Below, piece after piece: positions 1 through 7,970 of a stretch of DNA of 64,000 bases. How positions within the stretch are numbered: the stretch's first letter is position 1; every line of letters begins with the position of its first letter. Where the stretch lies: NCBI RefSeq assembly GCF_018332695.1, contig NZ_BOQN01000092.1, forward strand, positions 54,987 to 118,986, written 5' to 3'. The notes under the pieces were generated by a model. It was not told the DNA's origin, ran no database searches, and worked only from the letters and a program-made list of their open reading frames with translations. Made by a program: the position numbers and the translations under genes. This stretch comes from Paractinoplanes toevensis (lineage in GTDB: Bacteria; Actinomycetota; Actinomycetes; Mycobacteriales; Micromonosporaceae).

Positions 1-405
1 CGGATGCTGCTCTTCGAGGGCGTCAACGACATCGGCACCGCCCCCGCCGACGTGGCCTCGCAGAAACAGGTGACCGACGACGTGCTGTTCGCCTTCGAAC
101 AGATCGTGGAGCGAGCCCACGCCCGCGACATCACGGTCTACGGCGCGACCATCACCCCGTTCGGCGGCAACACCGGCTACGACGACCCGGACGGCCTGCG
201 CGAGGCCTCCCGCCAGACCCTCAACCGAGCCATCCGCCGAGGCCGGATATTCGACGAGACGGCCGACTTCGACGTGGCAGCCCGCGACCCGGCCACCCCG
301 CGCCGGCTCAACCCGGCCTACGACACCGGCGACCACCTGCACCTCAACCCGGCCGGCTATGCGGCCCTCGCGGCGGCGGTCCCGCTGCGCTGGCTCTCGC
401 CCTAG
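1..405 (+). CDS. SGNH/GDSL-type hydrolase, C-terminal part (cut by window edge)
   Basis: The frame is open from the first base, so the N-terminal half with the catalytic-Ser block I lies outside the window. Visible are a GVND segment matching SGNH block III (oxyanion Asn) within the first dozen residues and, near the C-terminus, GDHLHLNPAGY, which matches block V and carries the catalytic Asp and His. Such proteins are esterases or lipases, often secreted, that deacylate sugars or lipids; substrate cannot be told from this half. The ATG at base 4 is internal to the family fold and is not the real start. Confidence 0.85.
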   Translation, partial: RMLLFEGVNDIGTAPADVASQKQVTDDVLFAFEQIVERAHARDITVYGATITPFGGNTGYDDPDGLREASRQTLNRAIRRGRIFDETADFDVAARDPATPRRLNPAYDTGDHLHLNPAGYAALAAAVPLRWLSP

Positions 406-509
406 GTCCCTCTTGCGAGCCGGGCGGTTCGCCGCCACGTCCGCCCGGCTCTCTCCACCCGGCTTCCCCACGTCGGGAGAGTCGAGAATCTGATGGAGGG
501 AGCCGGAGC

Positions 510-1352
510 GTGGGTGCGGCGGTAAGACTTGTCGGTGTGAGCTTGAACGTCGGTGACGAAATGATGCGGCTGCTCGGCGTGCTGCGGCACCAGCCGACCG
601 ACAAGTGGGTTCGTGCCCGGGTCGGCGACCGGATCGTCGTCGACAGTCGTGCGGCGCTGCTGCTGTGGGAACCGCGCCGCATCGTGCCCACGTACGCCGT
701 GCCGGACAAGGATGTCCGGGCCGAACTCGTAGCCGTCGAGCCGGTTCCGGAGAGCGACCTACCGGTACTGCACCCCGGGATCCCGTTCGCCGTGCACTCC
801 ACCCCCGGGCAGACGTACGACGTCCGCGTCGGGGACGAGGTCCGCGAGCGCGCCGCATTCCGTCCGGACGACGTGGACCTCGCCGGGCACGTGGTGCTCG
901 ACTTCGACGCGTTCGACTGGACCGAGGAGGACGAGCCCCTGTTCTCCCATCCGCGTGACCCGTTCTCCCGCGTCGACGCACGTCGCAGCAGCCGGCACGT
1001 CCGCATCGAGCGGGACGGCGTGCTGCTCGCCGAGTCCCGCACCCCGACCCTGGTGTTCGAGACGAAGCTGCACCCGCGGTTCTACCTGCCGCGCGAGGAC
1101 ATCAAGGCAGAGGTTCTGCCCAGCGACATGGTGACCGCCTGCCCGTACAAGGGCCGCGCCACCTACCTGTCGTTCGCGGTAGGGGAGAATTTGGCCTGGA
1201 CCTACCCGGACCCGCTGCCGGACGCGTCGCCCCTCGCCGGTCTGGTCGCGTTCTTCGACGAGGTTGTCGACGTGACCGTCGACGGCGTACCCCGAACGCG
1301 GCCCGATACGCCGGTCGCCAAGGTCATGAAAGACGAGTTCGGCGTCTCCTGA
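510..1352 (+). CDS. DUF427 protein with two DUF427 repeats
   Basis: A 280-residue protein whose C-terminal half holds the DUF427 signature: RFYLPREDI (about residues 192-200) followed by TACPYKGRATY (about 210-220). The N-terminal half repeats the pattern in weaker form (GDRIVVDSRAALL then a Tyr-Val-Pro step), so it looks like a duplicated DUF427 fold. The biochemical role of this family is not established. The GTG start at 510 is chosen because GGAGGG lies nine bases upstream; ATG codons at 561 and 564 are alternatives without a comparable ribosome binding site. Confidence 0.8.
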   Translation: MGAAVRLVGVSLNVGDEMMRLLGVLRHQPTDKWVRARVGDRIVVDSRAALLLWEPRRIVPTYAVPDKDVRAELVAVEPVPESDLPVLHPGIPFAVHSTPGQTYDVRVGDEVRERAAFRPDDVDLAGHVVLDFDAFDWTEEDEPLFSHPRDPFSRVDARRSSRHVRIERDGVLLAESRTPTLVFETKLHPRFYLPREDIKAEVLPSDMVTACPYKGRATYLSFAVGENLAWTYPDPLPDASPLAGLVAFFDEVVDVTVDGVPRTRPDTPVAKVMKDEFGVS

Positions 1353-1385
1353 ATCGAATGATCACCGGCGTGGGCGAGGCGGCCG

Positions 1386-2006
1386 CTACTCGAAGCGGGA
1401 CGGGTCGCCGGCGCCTACCCGGAGGATCTCCGGCTCGCCGTCGGAGAGGTCGATCACCGTTGTCGGCTCCACGCCGCACTCGCCGGAGTCGACGACGGCC
1501 TCCAGCTGGTGGTCCAGGGTTTCCTTGATCTCCCAGCCGATGGTCATCGGTTCCTCCTGGCCGGGCAGCAGCAGCGTGCTCGACACCAGCGGCTCGCCCA
1601 GTTCGGCTAGTAGCGCCTGCACGACCTGGTGCTGCGGGATGCGTACCCCGACGGTCTTCTTCTTGGGGTGCAGCAGGCGCCGGGGCACCTCCCTGGTGGC
1701 CGGCAGGATGAACGTGTAGGGGCCTGGCGTGGACGCCTTGACCAGGCGGAACGAGGCGTTGTTGAGCTGCACGAACTGGCCGATCTGGGCGAAGTCGTGA
1801 CACATCAGCGTGAAGTGGTGGCGGTCGTCGAGGTGGCGGATCTCGCGGATGCGGTCCAGGCCGTCCTTGTTGCCCATCCGGCAGCCGAGCGCGAAACACG
1901 AGTCGGTGGGATAGGCGATCAGGCCGTCCGCCCGCACGATGTCCACGATCTGCCGAATCGACCGCGCCTGCGGATTGTCCGGGTGTACGTCGAAATACTT
2001 CGCCAC
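1386..2006 (-). CDS. YciO-type Sua5/YrdC/YwlC family protein
   Basis: The protein opens AKYFDVHPDNPQ and continues into IAYPTDSCFALGC, the pattern of E. coli YciO and of the YrdC fold that binds ATP and double-stranded RNA. True Sua5/YrdC enzymes make threonylcarbamoyl-AMP for tRNA t6A37; YciO-type paralogues have the fold but much weaker or unknown activity, so I stop at the family. The KKKTVGVRIPQH and SSTLLLPG segments complete the domain. The GTG at 2006 is chosen because it gives exactly the YciO N-terminus; an in-frame extension reaches 2057 but runs toward the divergent gene at 2084. Confidence 0.8.
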   Translation of the reverse strand: MAKYFDVHPDNPQARSIRQIVDIVRADGLIAYPTDSCFALGCRMGNKDGLDRIREIRHLDDRHHFTLMCHDFAQIGQFVQLNNASFRLVKASTPGPYTFILPATREVPRRLLHPKKKTVGVRIPQHQVVQALLAELGEPLVSSTLLLPGQEEPMTIGWEIKETLDHQLEAVVDSGECGVEPTTVIDLSDGEPEILRVGAGDPSRFE

Positions 2007-2083
2007 TCCCGCCAGCCTAGGCCAAGCCACCCGTCGCCAACTGGCCATCCCCCGCATGCGCCGCCGCTGGCAGGCTCGAAGAC

Positions 2084-3010
2084 GTGCGGAACGTAGTCGT
2101 CCTGATGTCCTCCACCGTCCGTCCGTTCGAGCTGGCCGTCCTCTGCGAGGTCTTCGGCACCGATCGGACGGCGCGCGGCGTGCCGGCCTTCGACTTCGCG
2201 ATCGCCTCGGCCACGCCGGGCGTGCCGGTGCCGGCGTTCGGTGGCCTGACCATCACGCCGGCCGCCGGCCTCGACCGGCTCCGCGCCGCCGACCTGGTCG
2301 CGGTGGCGCCGCCGGCCGCTCCGGGCCGGCAGGTGGATCCGGCCGTCGCCGCGGCGTTGCACGCCGCGGTCGCGCGAGGTGCTCGGCTGGTCGCGCTCGG
2401 CTCCGCGACCTTCACTCTCGCGTCGGCCGGGCTGCTTGACGGGCGTACGGTCGCCGCACCCTGGATGTACGCGCAGCAGCTGGCCGACTGGTTCCCCCGG
2501 TTACGCGTCGACCCGTCGGTCCGTTTCGTCGACGACGATCCGATCCTGACCGCGGCCGCCGGCATCGACCTGTGCCTGCATCTGATCCGCAAGGATCACG
2601 GTGCGGCCGCCGCGAACGCGGTCGCGGCGGGTATGCGGTTCGGCCCGGCCGGGCACCCGCCGGCCCGACGGCCCGACGACGACATCGCGGCGCTGCTCGA
2701 CTGGGCCGCCGGCAACCTGCACGAGGACCTGTCCATCGAGGTTCTGGCCCGGCGCGCGCTGCTGTCGACGCGGTCGCTGGCGCGGCGGTTCCGGGCGGCT
2801 ACCGGCGTCACCCCGTACGCCTGGGTCCTGGACCAGAGGGTGAGTCTCGCCCAGCAGTTGCTGGAGACGCAGCCTTCGCTGGGGGTGGAGGAGGCCGCGG
2901 GCCGGGCCGGTTTCAGTTCCGCGGCTCTGCTGCGGCAGCATTTCCAGCGCCGTTTCGGCTGCTCGCCGTCGCAGTACCGGTCGCGGTTCGCGCCGTCACC
3001 GCGTGGATGA
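2084..3010 (+). CDS. GlxA-family transcriptional regulator (DJ-1/PfpI + AraC HTH)
   Basis: Residues 1 to about 170 form a DJ-1/PfpI-like domain and residues about 205-300 the double helix-turn-helix of AraC regulators (RALLSTRSLARRFRAATG, then EEAAGRAGFSSAALLRQHF). In active PfpI-type enzymes a Cys sits at the nucleophile elbow; here that stretch reads ALGSATFTLASAG, with Ser, so the domain is most likely a ligand sensor. GlxA-type proteins usually activate catabolic genes. Start is a GTG preceded by no strong Shine-Dalgarno. The last 98 bases overlap the oppositely directed dehydrogenase gene that follows. Confidence 0.85.
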   Translation: MRNVVVLMSSTVRPFELAVLCEVFGTDRTARGVPAFDFAIASATPGVPVPAFGGLTITPAAGLDRLRAADLVAVAPPAAPGRQVDPAVAAALHAAVARGARLVALGSATFTLASAGLLDGRTVAAPWMYAQQLADWFPRLRVDPSVRFVDDDPILTAAAGIDLCLHLIRKDHGAAAANAVAAGMRFGPAGHPPARRPDDDIAALLDWAAGNLHEDLSIEVLARRALLSTRSLARRFRAATGVTPYAWVLDQRVSLAQQLLETQPSLGVEEAAGRAGFSSAALLRQHFQRRFGCSPSQYRSRFAPSPRG

Positions 3011-3818
3011 CGCTCGCCATGTCCTCGGTGCCCCGGCCCAGCTGCTCGGTTTCGGCGTAGAGCTCCCGGCAGACGTCGAGCAGCGGCGCCGCGATCCGGT
3101 GCGCGCGGGCGGCCTCGACGATGAGCCGGTTGTTGTAGTGCACGTCCCGGATCGAGGCCTGAACCGCGAAGTCCCGGTCGACGATCTTCCCGGATTTTCC
3201 CTGGGAGACGAACGAGGCCATCGGGCCGGCGTCGAGGACGTCCTTGAGGAGGGCCTGGTCGAGCCCGACACCCTCGGCGAAGTGGAAGGCCTCGGCCAGT
3301 CCGGTCACCATGCTGATCAGGAACGTGTTGACGGCCAGCTTCATGAGCAGCCCGTTCGGCACCGGGCCGCACTCGAACACGGCCCGGCACATCGGCGCGA
3401 GCAGCGGGCGTACCTGTCGCCGGTCCCCGTCCTCCCCGGCCAGCATCGCGACCAGCTGGCCGGCCTCGGCCGGCCCTCGCGAGCCGGACACGGGTGCCTC
3501 GACGTAACGGCCGCCGTACGCCCGGATCCGGTCGCCGAGCCGCGCGGAGTAATCGGGTGCGGTGGTGCCCATGTGCACGACCGTGCGATCGGCGACGTGC
3601 GGGCCGATCACCGTGTCGATGGCCTCGGCGTTCGCCAGCATCAGGAACACGACCTCGGCCCGCTCGAACACCTCGGGCGGCCCGGCGGCACCCCGCGCTC
3701 CCGGCAGTGCCGCCCCCGACCTGGTCCAGACGACGAGATCGTCACCGGCCGCCACCAGGTTGGCGGCCATCGGCCGCCCCATCACTCCGAGCCCCAGAAA
3801 ACCCAGCACCATGGGCAC
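2913..3818 (-). CDS. NAD(P)-dependent 3-hydroxyisobutyrate dehydrogenase-like oxidoreductase
   Basis: The N-terminus has the Rossmann motif GFLGLGVMGRPMA of the beta-hydroxyacid dehydrogenase family. The substrate loop reads VSGSRGPAEAG and the catalytic Lys sits in GLLMKLAVNTFL (GxxxKxxxN pattern), both intact. Enzymes of this class oxidise 3-hydroxyacids or reduce short semialdehydes (3-hydroxyisobutyrate, tartronate semialdehyde, gamma-hydroxybutyrate). The fold should end near VIHAVTART; the last twenty or so Ala/Thr/Asn-rich residues are a tail that exists because the reading frame runs on into the antisense of the GlxA gene. The dehydrogenase may be the target of that neighbouring regulator. 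Confidence 0.85.
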   Translation of the reverse strand: MPMVLGFLGLGVMGRPMAANLVAAGDDLVVWTRSGAALPGARGAAGPPEVFERAEVVFLMLANAEAIDTVIGPHVADRTVVHMGTTAPDYSARLGDRIRAYGGRYVEAPVSGSRGPAEAGQLVAMLAGEDGDRRQVRPLLAPMCRAVFECGPVPNGLLMKLAVNTFLISMVTGLAEAFHFAEGVGLDQALLKDVLDAGPMASFVSQGKSGKIVDRDFAVQASIRDVHYNNRLIVEAARAHRIAAPLLDVCRELYAETEQLGRGTEDMASVIHAVTARTATGTATASSRNGAGNAAAAEPRN

Positions 3819-3884
3819 ACCGTAGGACGAGGCGGGCCGCCCCTCGCAGTGATTGTGCGCAGGGATCGCGCCAATCCGACCGGG

Positions 3885-4148
3885 TCAGCGGCGGCTGCGG
3901 GACCCGGCGATCACGCTGACGCCCACGGCGGCCAGCACGACCTGGATGGTCAGCTCGATCCAGTCGATGCCGGGGGTGTCGGCGACGCCGATCGCGGCGG
4001 CGAGGAACGTGCCGACCACGGCGGCGCCGATGCCGATCAGGATGGTCAGCCAGATCGGGATGTTCTGCTTACCGGGGGCGAAAAGACGCCCGAGGGCGCC
4101 GATGATCAGGCCAATGATGATCGCGGTGATGATCCCGGTGATGTGCAC
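3885..4148 (-). CDS. GlsB/YeaQ/YmgE-family small stress membrane protein
   Basis: An 87-residue protein with three hydrophobic segments (about residues 4-18, 31-51 and 62-80) and the family pattern IIGLIIGALGRLFAPGKQ followed by a Gly-rich second helix. The family is often labelled transglycosylase-associated but no enzyme activity is established; members are induced by envelope or general stress. A short CT-rich leader with GAGGAGCTGCC upstream of the ATG gives a good ribosome binding site. It appears to be a single-gene unit. Confidence 0.85.
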   Translation of the reverse strand: MHITGIITAIIIGLIIGALGRLFAPGKQNIPIWLTILIGIGAAVVGTFLAAAIGVADTPGIDWIELTIQVVLAAVGVSVIAGSRSRR

Positions 4149-4231
4149 GGCAGCTCCTCGAGGTTCTCTTCGTCAACACTGACGCGGGCGGCTGTGCGTG
4201 ACATCGGGGAAACCCCGGATTCCGCTGCGGG

Positions 4232-5758
4232 TCAGGTGCCGAGGAAGTCGATGGCGTGCTGCCACAGTTCGGGCGAGTCGGTGAACCACAGGGCGTCGGT
4301 GCCGGCCACCGTGCGCAGGCGGGCGTCGGGCAGATGCTCGGCCAGGAACCGGGCGTGGCCGGGGTCGACGTTGAGGCAGTTGCGGCGGTGCAGCACCAGC
4401 GTCCGTGCGGTGATCGCGGGCAGGCGGTGGCGCAGGTCGGTGCCGGTGGCCGCGGCCCGGATCGAGGTGGCCACGGCCGGGCTCGCGGCGCGCCGGCCGA
4501 TCCGGTTCCACCAGCGCCGGAACTCGTCGTCGGCGGCCACGCTCGGGGCGGCCTGGGCGACCGAGTCCACCCCCAGCGCCGGGTCCACGGTGTCCCGGAT
4601 CAGCGTCTCGGTGGTGGCCGGATCCAGGCCGTACGGGTAACCGGCACCACGGGTGTAGCGCGGGTAGCACTGCGCCAGGATCAGCGACCGCACCCGGTCG
4701 GGGTGCCGGGCGGCGAACTCCAGCGCGACCAGGCCGGTGTCGAAGTTGCCGAACAGGTCGGCCCGGTCGATCGCGAGGTCGTCGAGGACCCGGCGCACGT
4801 CGGCGACCCACTGGTCGAGCGGGTTCTCGGCCGGGTCCAGCGGATCGGACAGGCCGATGCCGGACCGATCCAGGCACACGACGGCGGCGTGTTCGGCGAG
4901 GGCGGTGAGCGCCGTGCGGGCCTGCGCGCCGTCCAGCAGACCGTCGATGGTGAGCATCGCCGGGTTGAGAACGACCAGGTCACGACCACGATCAGAAAGC
5001 CGGGTGTACGCCGTGGAGCCACCGGCGTAGCGGACCGCCGTGGTGACCGCCGGGGCCGGCGCGGGCGACCGCAGCACCTCGGCCTGAGCATCGCGCAGCG
5101 CGGCCGACGGGTCCAGGCCGACCTCGACCAGCGCGGCCCGCGCCGCGGCGGCGGCCCGCAGCGCCTCGGCCGGCCGGCCCGCCCGGTGCAGGGCGCGCAC
5201 GCGCAGCACCCACAGTGGCTCGTCCAGCGGGTCGGTGGTGGTCAGTTCCTCCAGCTCGGCCAGTGCCGAGCCGGGATCGCCGCCGGCCACCAGACAGCCG
5301 AGATGCTCCTGCACGAGGAGCCGCCGTTCCCGCCGCCACGCCTGCCGCAGCGCCGCCGCCGCGGTCGTGTCCGGGAACTCGGGCTCGCCCCACCACAGGG
5401 CCCGGGCCTCGGCCAGCACCGTCGCCGCGCCGTCCGGACGGCCGTCGGCGAGCAACCGGCGGGCCCGCGCCCGGGCCGCGGCGACCAGGCCGACGTCGGT
5501 GCGGCCGGGCGCGACCACCAGGCGGTACGCGTCCCGGCCGGCCCGTTCGACCTCGGCGTCCGGCAGCGCGGCGCGGATCCGCGACAGATGGGCGCGCAGC
5601 GTCTTGACGGCCGAGGGCGGCGGGTCGTCCCAGAGCAACCCGGCCAGCTCGTCGAGGGTGACCACGGCCGGGGCCCGGACGGTCAGGACGGTCAGCACCT
5701 CGCGGGCCTTGCGCTCCAGCCGGAGCCCAGCGCCCGGTCCGAGTACCCGCACGGTCAC
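4232..5758 (-). CDS. BTAD (SARP-like) regulator fused to a degenerate alpha/beta-hydrolase domain
   Basis: Residues about 1-75 form an OmpR/SARP-type winged helix (LAGLLWDDPPPSAVKTLRAHLSRIR), residues about 80-230 a bacterial transcriptional activation domain (TPR-like, VLRVRALHRAGRPAEALR), and residues about 240-508 an alpha/beta-hydrolase fold ending near HAIDFLGT. In the hydrolase part the elbow that should read GxSxG is GNFDTG, so Ser is replaced by Phe; the acid region reads RRNCLNVDP and the His region GTDALWF, so the other triad residues also look absent. This suggests a ligand-sensing rather than catalytic domain. GTG at 5758 starts just before the SARP fold; longer forms would overlap the divergent oxidase gene, its probable target. 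Confidence 0.75.
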   Translation of the reverse strand: MTVRVLGPGAGLRLERKAREVLTVLTVRAPAVVTLDELAGLLWDDPPPSAVKTLRAHLSRIRAALPDAEVERAGRDAYRLVVAPGRTDVGLVAAARARARRLLADGRPDGAATVLAEARALWWGEPEFPDTTAAAALRQAWRRERRLLVQEHLGCLVAGGDPGSALAELEELTTTDPLDEPLWVLRVRALHRAGRPAEALRAAAAARAALVEVGLDPSAALRDAQAEVLRSPAPAPAVTTAVRYAGGSTAYTRLSDRGRDLVVLNPAMLTIDGLLDGAQARTALTALAEHAAVVCLDRSGIGLSDPLDPAENPLDQWVADVRRVLDDLAIDRADLFGNFDTGLVALEFAARHPDRVRSLILAQCYPRYTRGAGYPYGLDPATTETLIRDTVDPALGVDSVAQAAPSVAADDEFRRWWNRIGRRAASPAVATSIRAAATGTDLRHRLPAITARTLVLHRRNCLNVDPGHARFLAEHLPDARLRTVAGTDALWFTDSPELWQHAIDFLGT

Positions 5759-5825
5759 GACGCCCAGCGTAGGCCACATCCGGACCACATCCATCCCGCG
5801 CCGGGCGGCACCTAACTTCGGGTCC

Positions 5826-7127
5826 ATGATGGTTCTGGAGAGACACTTCACCGGCGCCGTGTTCCGGCCCGGCCGACCCGGTTACGACGAGCACCGGCTC
5901 GGCTGGCAGCGGGCCTTCGACCCGCGCCCGGCCGTCATCGCCGCCGCCGCGACCGAGGCCGACGTGCGCACCGCGGTCCTCGCCGCCCGCGACCAGGAAC
6001 TGCCGCTCGCGGTGCAGGCCACCGGCCACGGCATGGTCGTGCCCGCCGACGGCGCCCTGCTGTTGAGGACGACGGCGCTGGCCGGCATCGAGATCGACCC
6101 GCACCGGCGGGTCGCCCGGGTCGGTCCCGGCGCGATCTGGGCGGACGTGAACCGGGCCGCCGCCCGCTACGGCCTGGCCGGGCTGGCCGGCCGCTGCGGC
6201 ACGGTCGGGGTGACCGGGTACACGGTCGGCGGCGGTCAGTCCTGGCTGTCCCGGACGTTCGGGTTCGCCGCCGACAGCGTGGTCAGCGCCGACGTCGTCA
6301 CCGCCGACGGGACCGCGGTGACCGCGACCGCCCGGCAGCACCCCGACCTGTTCTGGGCGCTGCGCGGCGGCGGCGGGAACTTCGGCATCGTCACGTCGCT
6401 GGAGTTCCGGCTGTACCCGGTGGCTCGCGTCTGGTGCGGCATGTCGCTGTACCCGCTGGAGAACGCGGCCGCCACCCTCGCCGCCTACCGGGACTGGGCC
6501 CCCGGTGAGCCCGACGCCATGAACACGGCGGTCCTGCTGATCCGGCCACCGTCGCCGGGCCGGCGGGTCCTGGCCATCCGGGCCTTCCACCACGGCGACG
6601 ACGGGCGCGCGATCCTCGCCCCGCTGCTGGACGCGGCCGGGCCGCCGCTGGTCGACGCGTTCGGCGTACGGCCGTTTCCGTCGGCGAGCGATGCCACCAA
6701 CGGCCCGCAGGTGCCGCCGATGGCCCTCCGCCAGGAGATCGAGATGTTCCGCACCCTGCCCGGCGAGGTGCTCGACGCCGTCGTCGAGGCCGGTGCGGCC
6801 GACTCCCCGCTCGCCTTCGTCGAACTGCGGCACTGGGGTGGCGCGATGGCCCGCCCCGGCCCGGACGCCGGCCCGGCCGGGCACCGCGACGCGCCGTTCT
6901 CGGTGATGGCGGTCGGCCCGCAGCCGGTCGCCGAACCGGCCCTCGACCGGCTGACCGGCCGGCTCCGGCCGCACGCCACCGGCGGATCGTTCCTCACCCT
7001 CCAGATGGACCGTACGAAGACCCGCACCGCGTTCACCGACCACAACTACGCCCGTCTGCGGGCCGTCAAACGCGCCTGGGACCCCGGCAACTTCTTCCAC
7101 CTCGGCCACAACATCCCACCGAACTGA
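5826..7127 (+). CDS. FAD-linked (BBE/PCMH-type) oxidoreductase, likely bicovalent flavin
   Basis: A 433-residue protein with a PCMH FAD-binding domain (residues about 30-210) and a C-terminal berberine-bridge element ending NYARLRAVKRAWDPGNFF. His in ATGHG and Cys in GRCGTVGVTGYTVGGG occupy the two positions that bind FAD covalently in this family (8-alpha-histidyl and 6-S-cysteinyl), so a bicovalent flavin is expected. Such oxidases act on sugars, alkaloids or polyketides, often in secondary metabolism. No signal peptide is seen. The gene is followed 9 bases later by an NmrA-like gene and is divergent from the BTAD regulator. An ATG at 5829 is an equally possible start. Confidence 0.85.
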   Translation: MMVLERHFTGAVFRPGRPGYDEHRLGWQRAFDPRPAVIAAAATEADVRTAVLAARDQELPLAVQATGHGMVVPADGALLLRTTALAGIEIDPHRRVARVGPGAIWADVNRAAARYGLAGLAGRCGTVGVTGYTVGGGQSWLSRTFGFAADSVVSADVVTADGTAVTATARQHPDLFWALRGGGGNFGIVTSLEFRLYPVARVWCGMSLYPLENAAATLAAYRDWAPGEPDAMNTAVLLIRPPSPGRRVLAIRAFHHGDDGRAILAPLLDAAGPPLVDAFGVRPFPSASDATNGPQVPPMALRQEIEMFRTLPGEVLDAVVEAGAADSPLAFVELRHWGGAMARPGPDAGPAGHRDAPFSVMAVGPQPVAEPALDRLTGRLRPHATGGSFLTLQMDRTKTRTAFTDHNYARLRAVKRAWDPGNFFHLGHNIPPN

Positions 7128-7136
7128 GGAGACCCG

Positions 7137-7970
7137 ATGACCCGCATTCTCGTCACCGCCGCCACCGGACACGTCGGCGCCGACGTCGTCCGCGCCCTGC
7201 AGTCCCGCAACGTCGAGGTCGTCCCGGGCGACTTCGACGATCCCGCCTCGCTGCGGCACGCCCTCGCCGGCGTCGACCGGGTCTACCTCAGCGCCGCCGA
7301 CGGTCCCGCCAAGGTCGCCCGCGAGTGCGCGGTCATCGACGCGGCCGCCGAAGCCGGGGTCGGACGGATCGTCAAGCTCTCCGCCATGCACGCCGACCCC
7401 GCCTCGGCCCTGCCGGTGTTCCGCTGGCACGGCGAGATCGAGGCCCACCTGCGCCGATCGGAGGTACCGGCGGTGATCCTGCGCCCGGCGTTCTTCATGA
7501 CCAACCTGCTCATGGTCGCGCCCAGCGTCGCCCGCACCGGCGTGCTGCACGCGCCGACCGCCGGCCGGCGGGTCGCGATGATCGACCCCCGCGACGTCGC
7601 CGCGGTCGCCGCCGCCGTCCTCCTCGGTGACGGACATGAGGACCGGACGTACGCCCTCACCGGTCCCGCCGCGATCACCTTCGCCGAGGTGGCCGCCGCC
7701 CTCGGGGTGGACTTCGCCGACCTCACCGAGGAGGAGGCCCGGCCCCGGTTCACCGGTGCCGGCCGGCCCGACTGGCTCGGCACCCACCTGGCCGGCGTCT
7801 TCGGCGTCATCCGGGCCGGCGGCTTCGAACGAACCACCGGGCACGTCGCCGAGATCACCGGGCGGCCGGCCCGCGACATAGTGACCTTCGCCCGCGACCA
7901 TGCCGCCGCGTTCACCCCGGCCGATAAGCTCCGAAGTCATGGCGGAGAGTTATTTCGAGCGGGTCGGTGA
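7137..7970 (+). CDS. NmrA-like NAD(P)-binding protein (atypical SDR)
   Basis: The N-terminus ILVTAATGHVGADVVRAL is the GxxGxxG Rossmann motif of atypical short-chain dehydrogenases, and the lack of a clear YxxxK active site together with the KLSAMHADPAS segment points to the NmrA/HSCARG or azoR-associated group, which bind NAD(P) and act as redox sensors or reductases. GAGGAG lies 6 bases before the ATG. It forms an operon with the FAD oxidase upstream; its 3' end overlaps the thioesterase gene by 32 bases, so all three are probably co-translated. Confidence 0.8.
   Translation: MTRILVTAATGHVGADVVRALQSRNVEVVPGDFDDPASLRHALAGVDRVYLSAADGPAKVARECAVIDAAAEAGVGRIVKLSAMHADPASALPVFRWHGEIEAHLRRSEVPAVILRPAFFMTNLLMVAPSVARTGVLHAPTAGRRVAMIDPRDVAAVAAAVLLGDGHEDRTYALTGPAAITFAEVAAALGVDFADLTEEEARPRFTGAGRPDWLGTHLAGVFGVIRAGGFERTTGHVAEITGRPARDIVTFARDHAAAFTPADKLRSHGGELFRAGR

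Noticed and set aside
3003..4640. A 545-codon plus-strand frame over the dehydrogenase and stress-protein genes
   Set aside because: It is a shadow of two minus-strand genes with clear family motifs, and has no domain of its own.
4992..7940. A 982-codon open frame on the minus strand
   Set aside because: It is antisense to the FAD oxidase, NmrA-like and part of the BTAD genes and its residues are Gly/Arg/Val/Asp-rich without any domain; long antisense frames are expected in DNA with high G/C at third positions.
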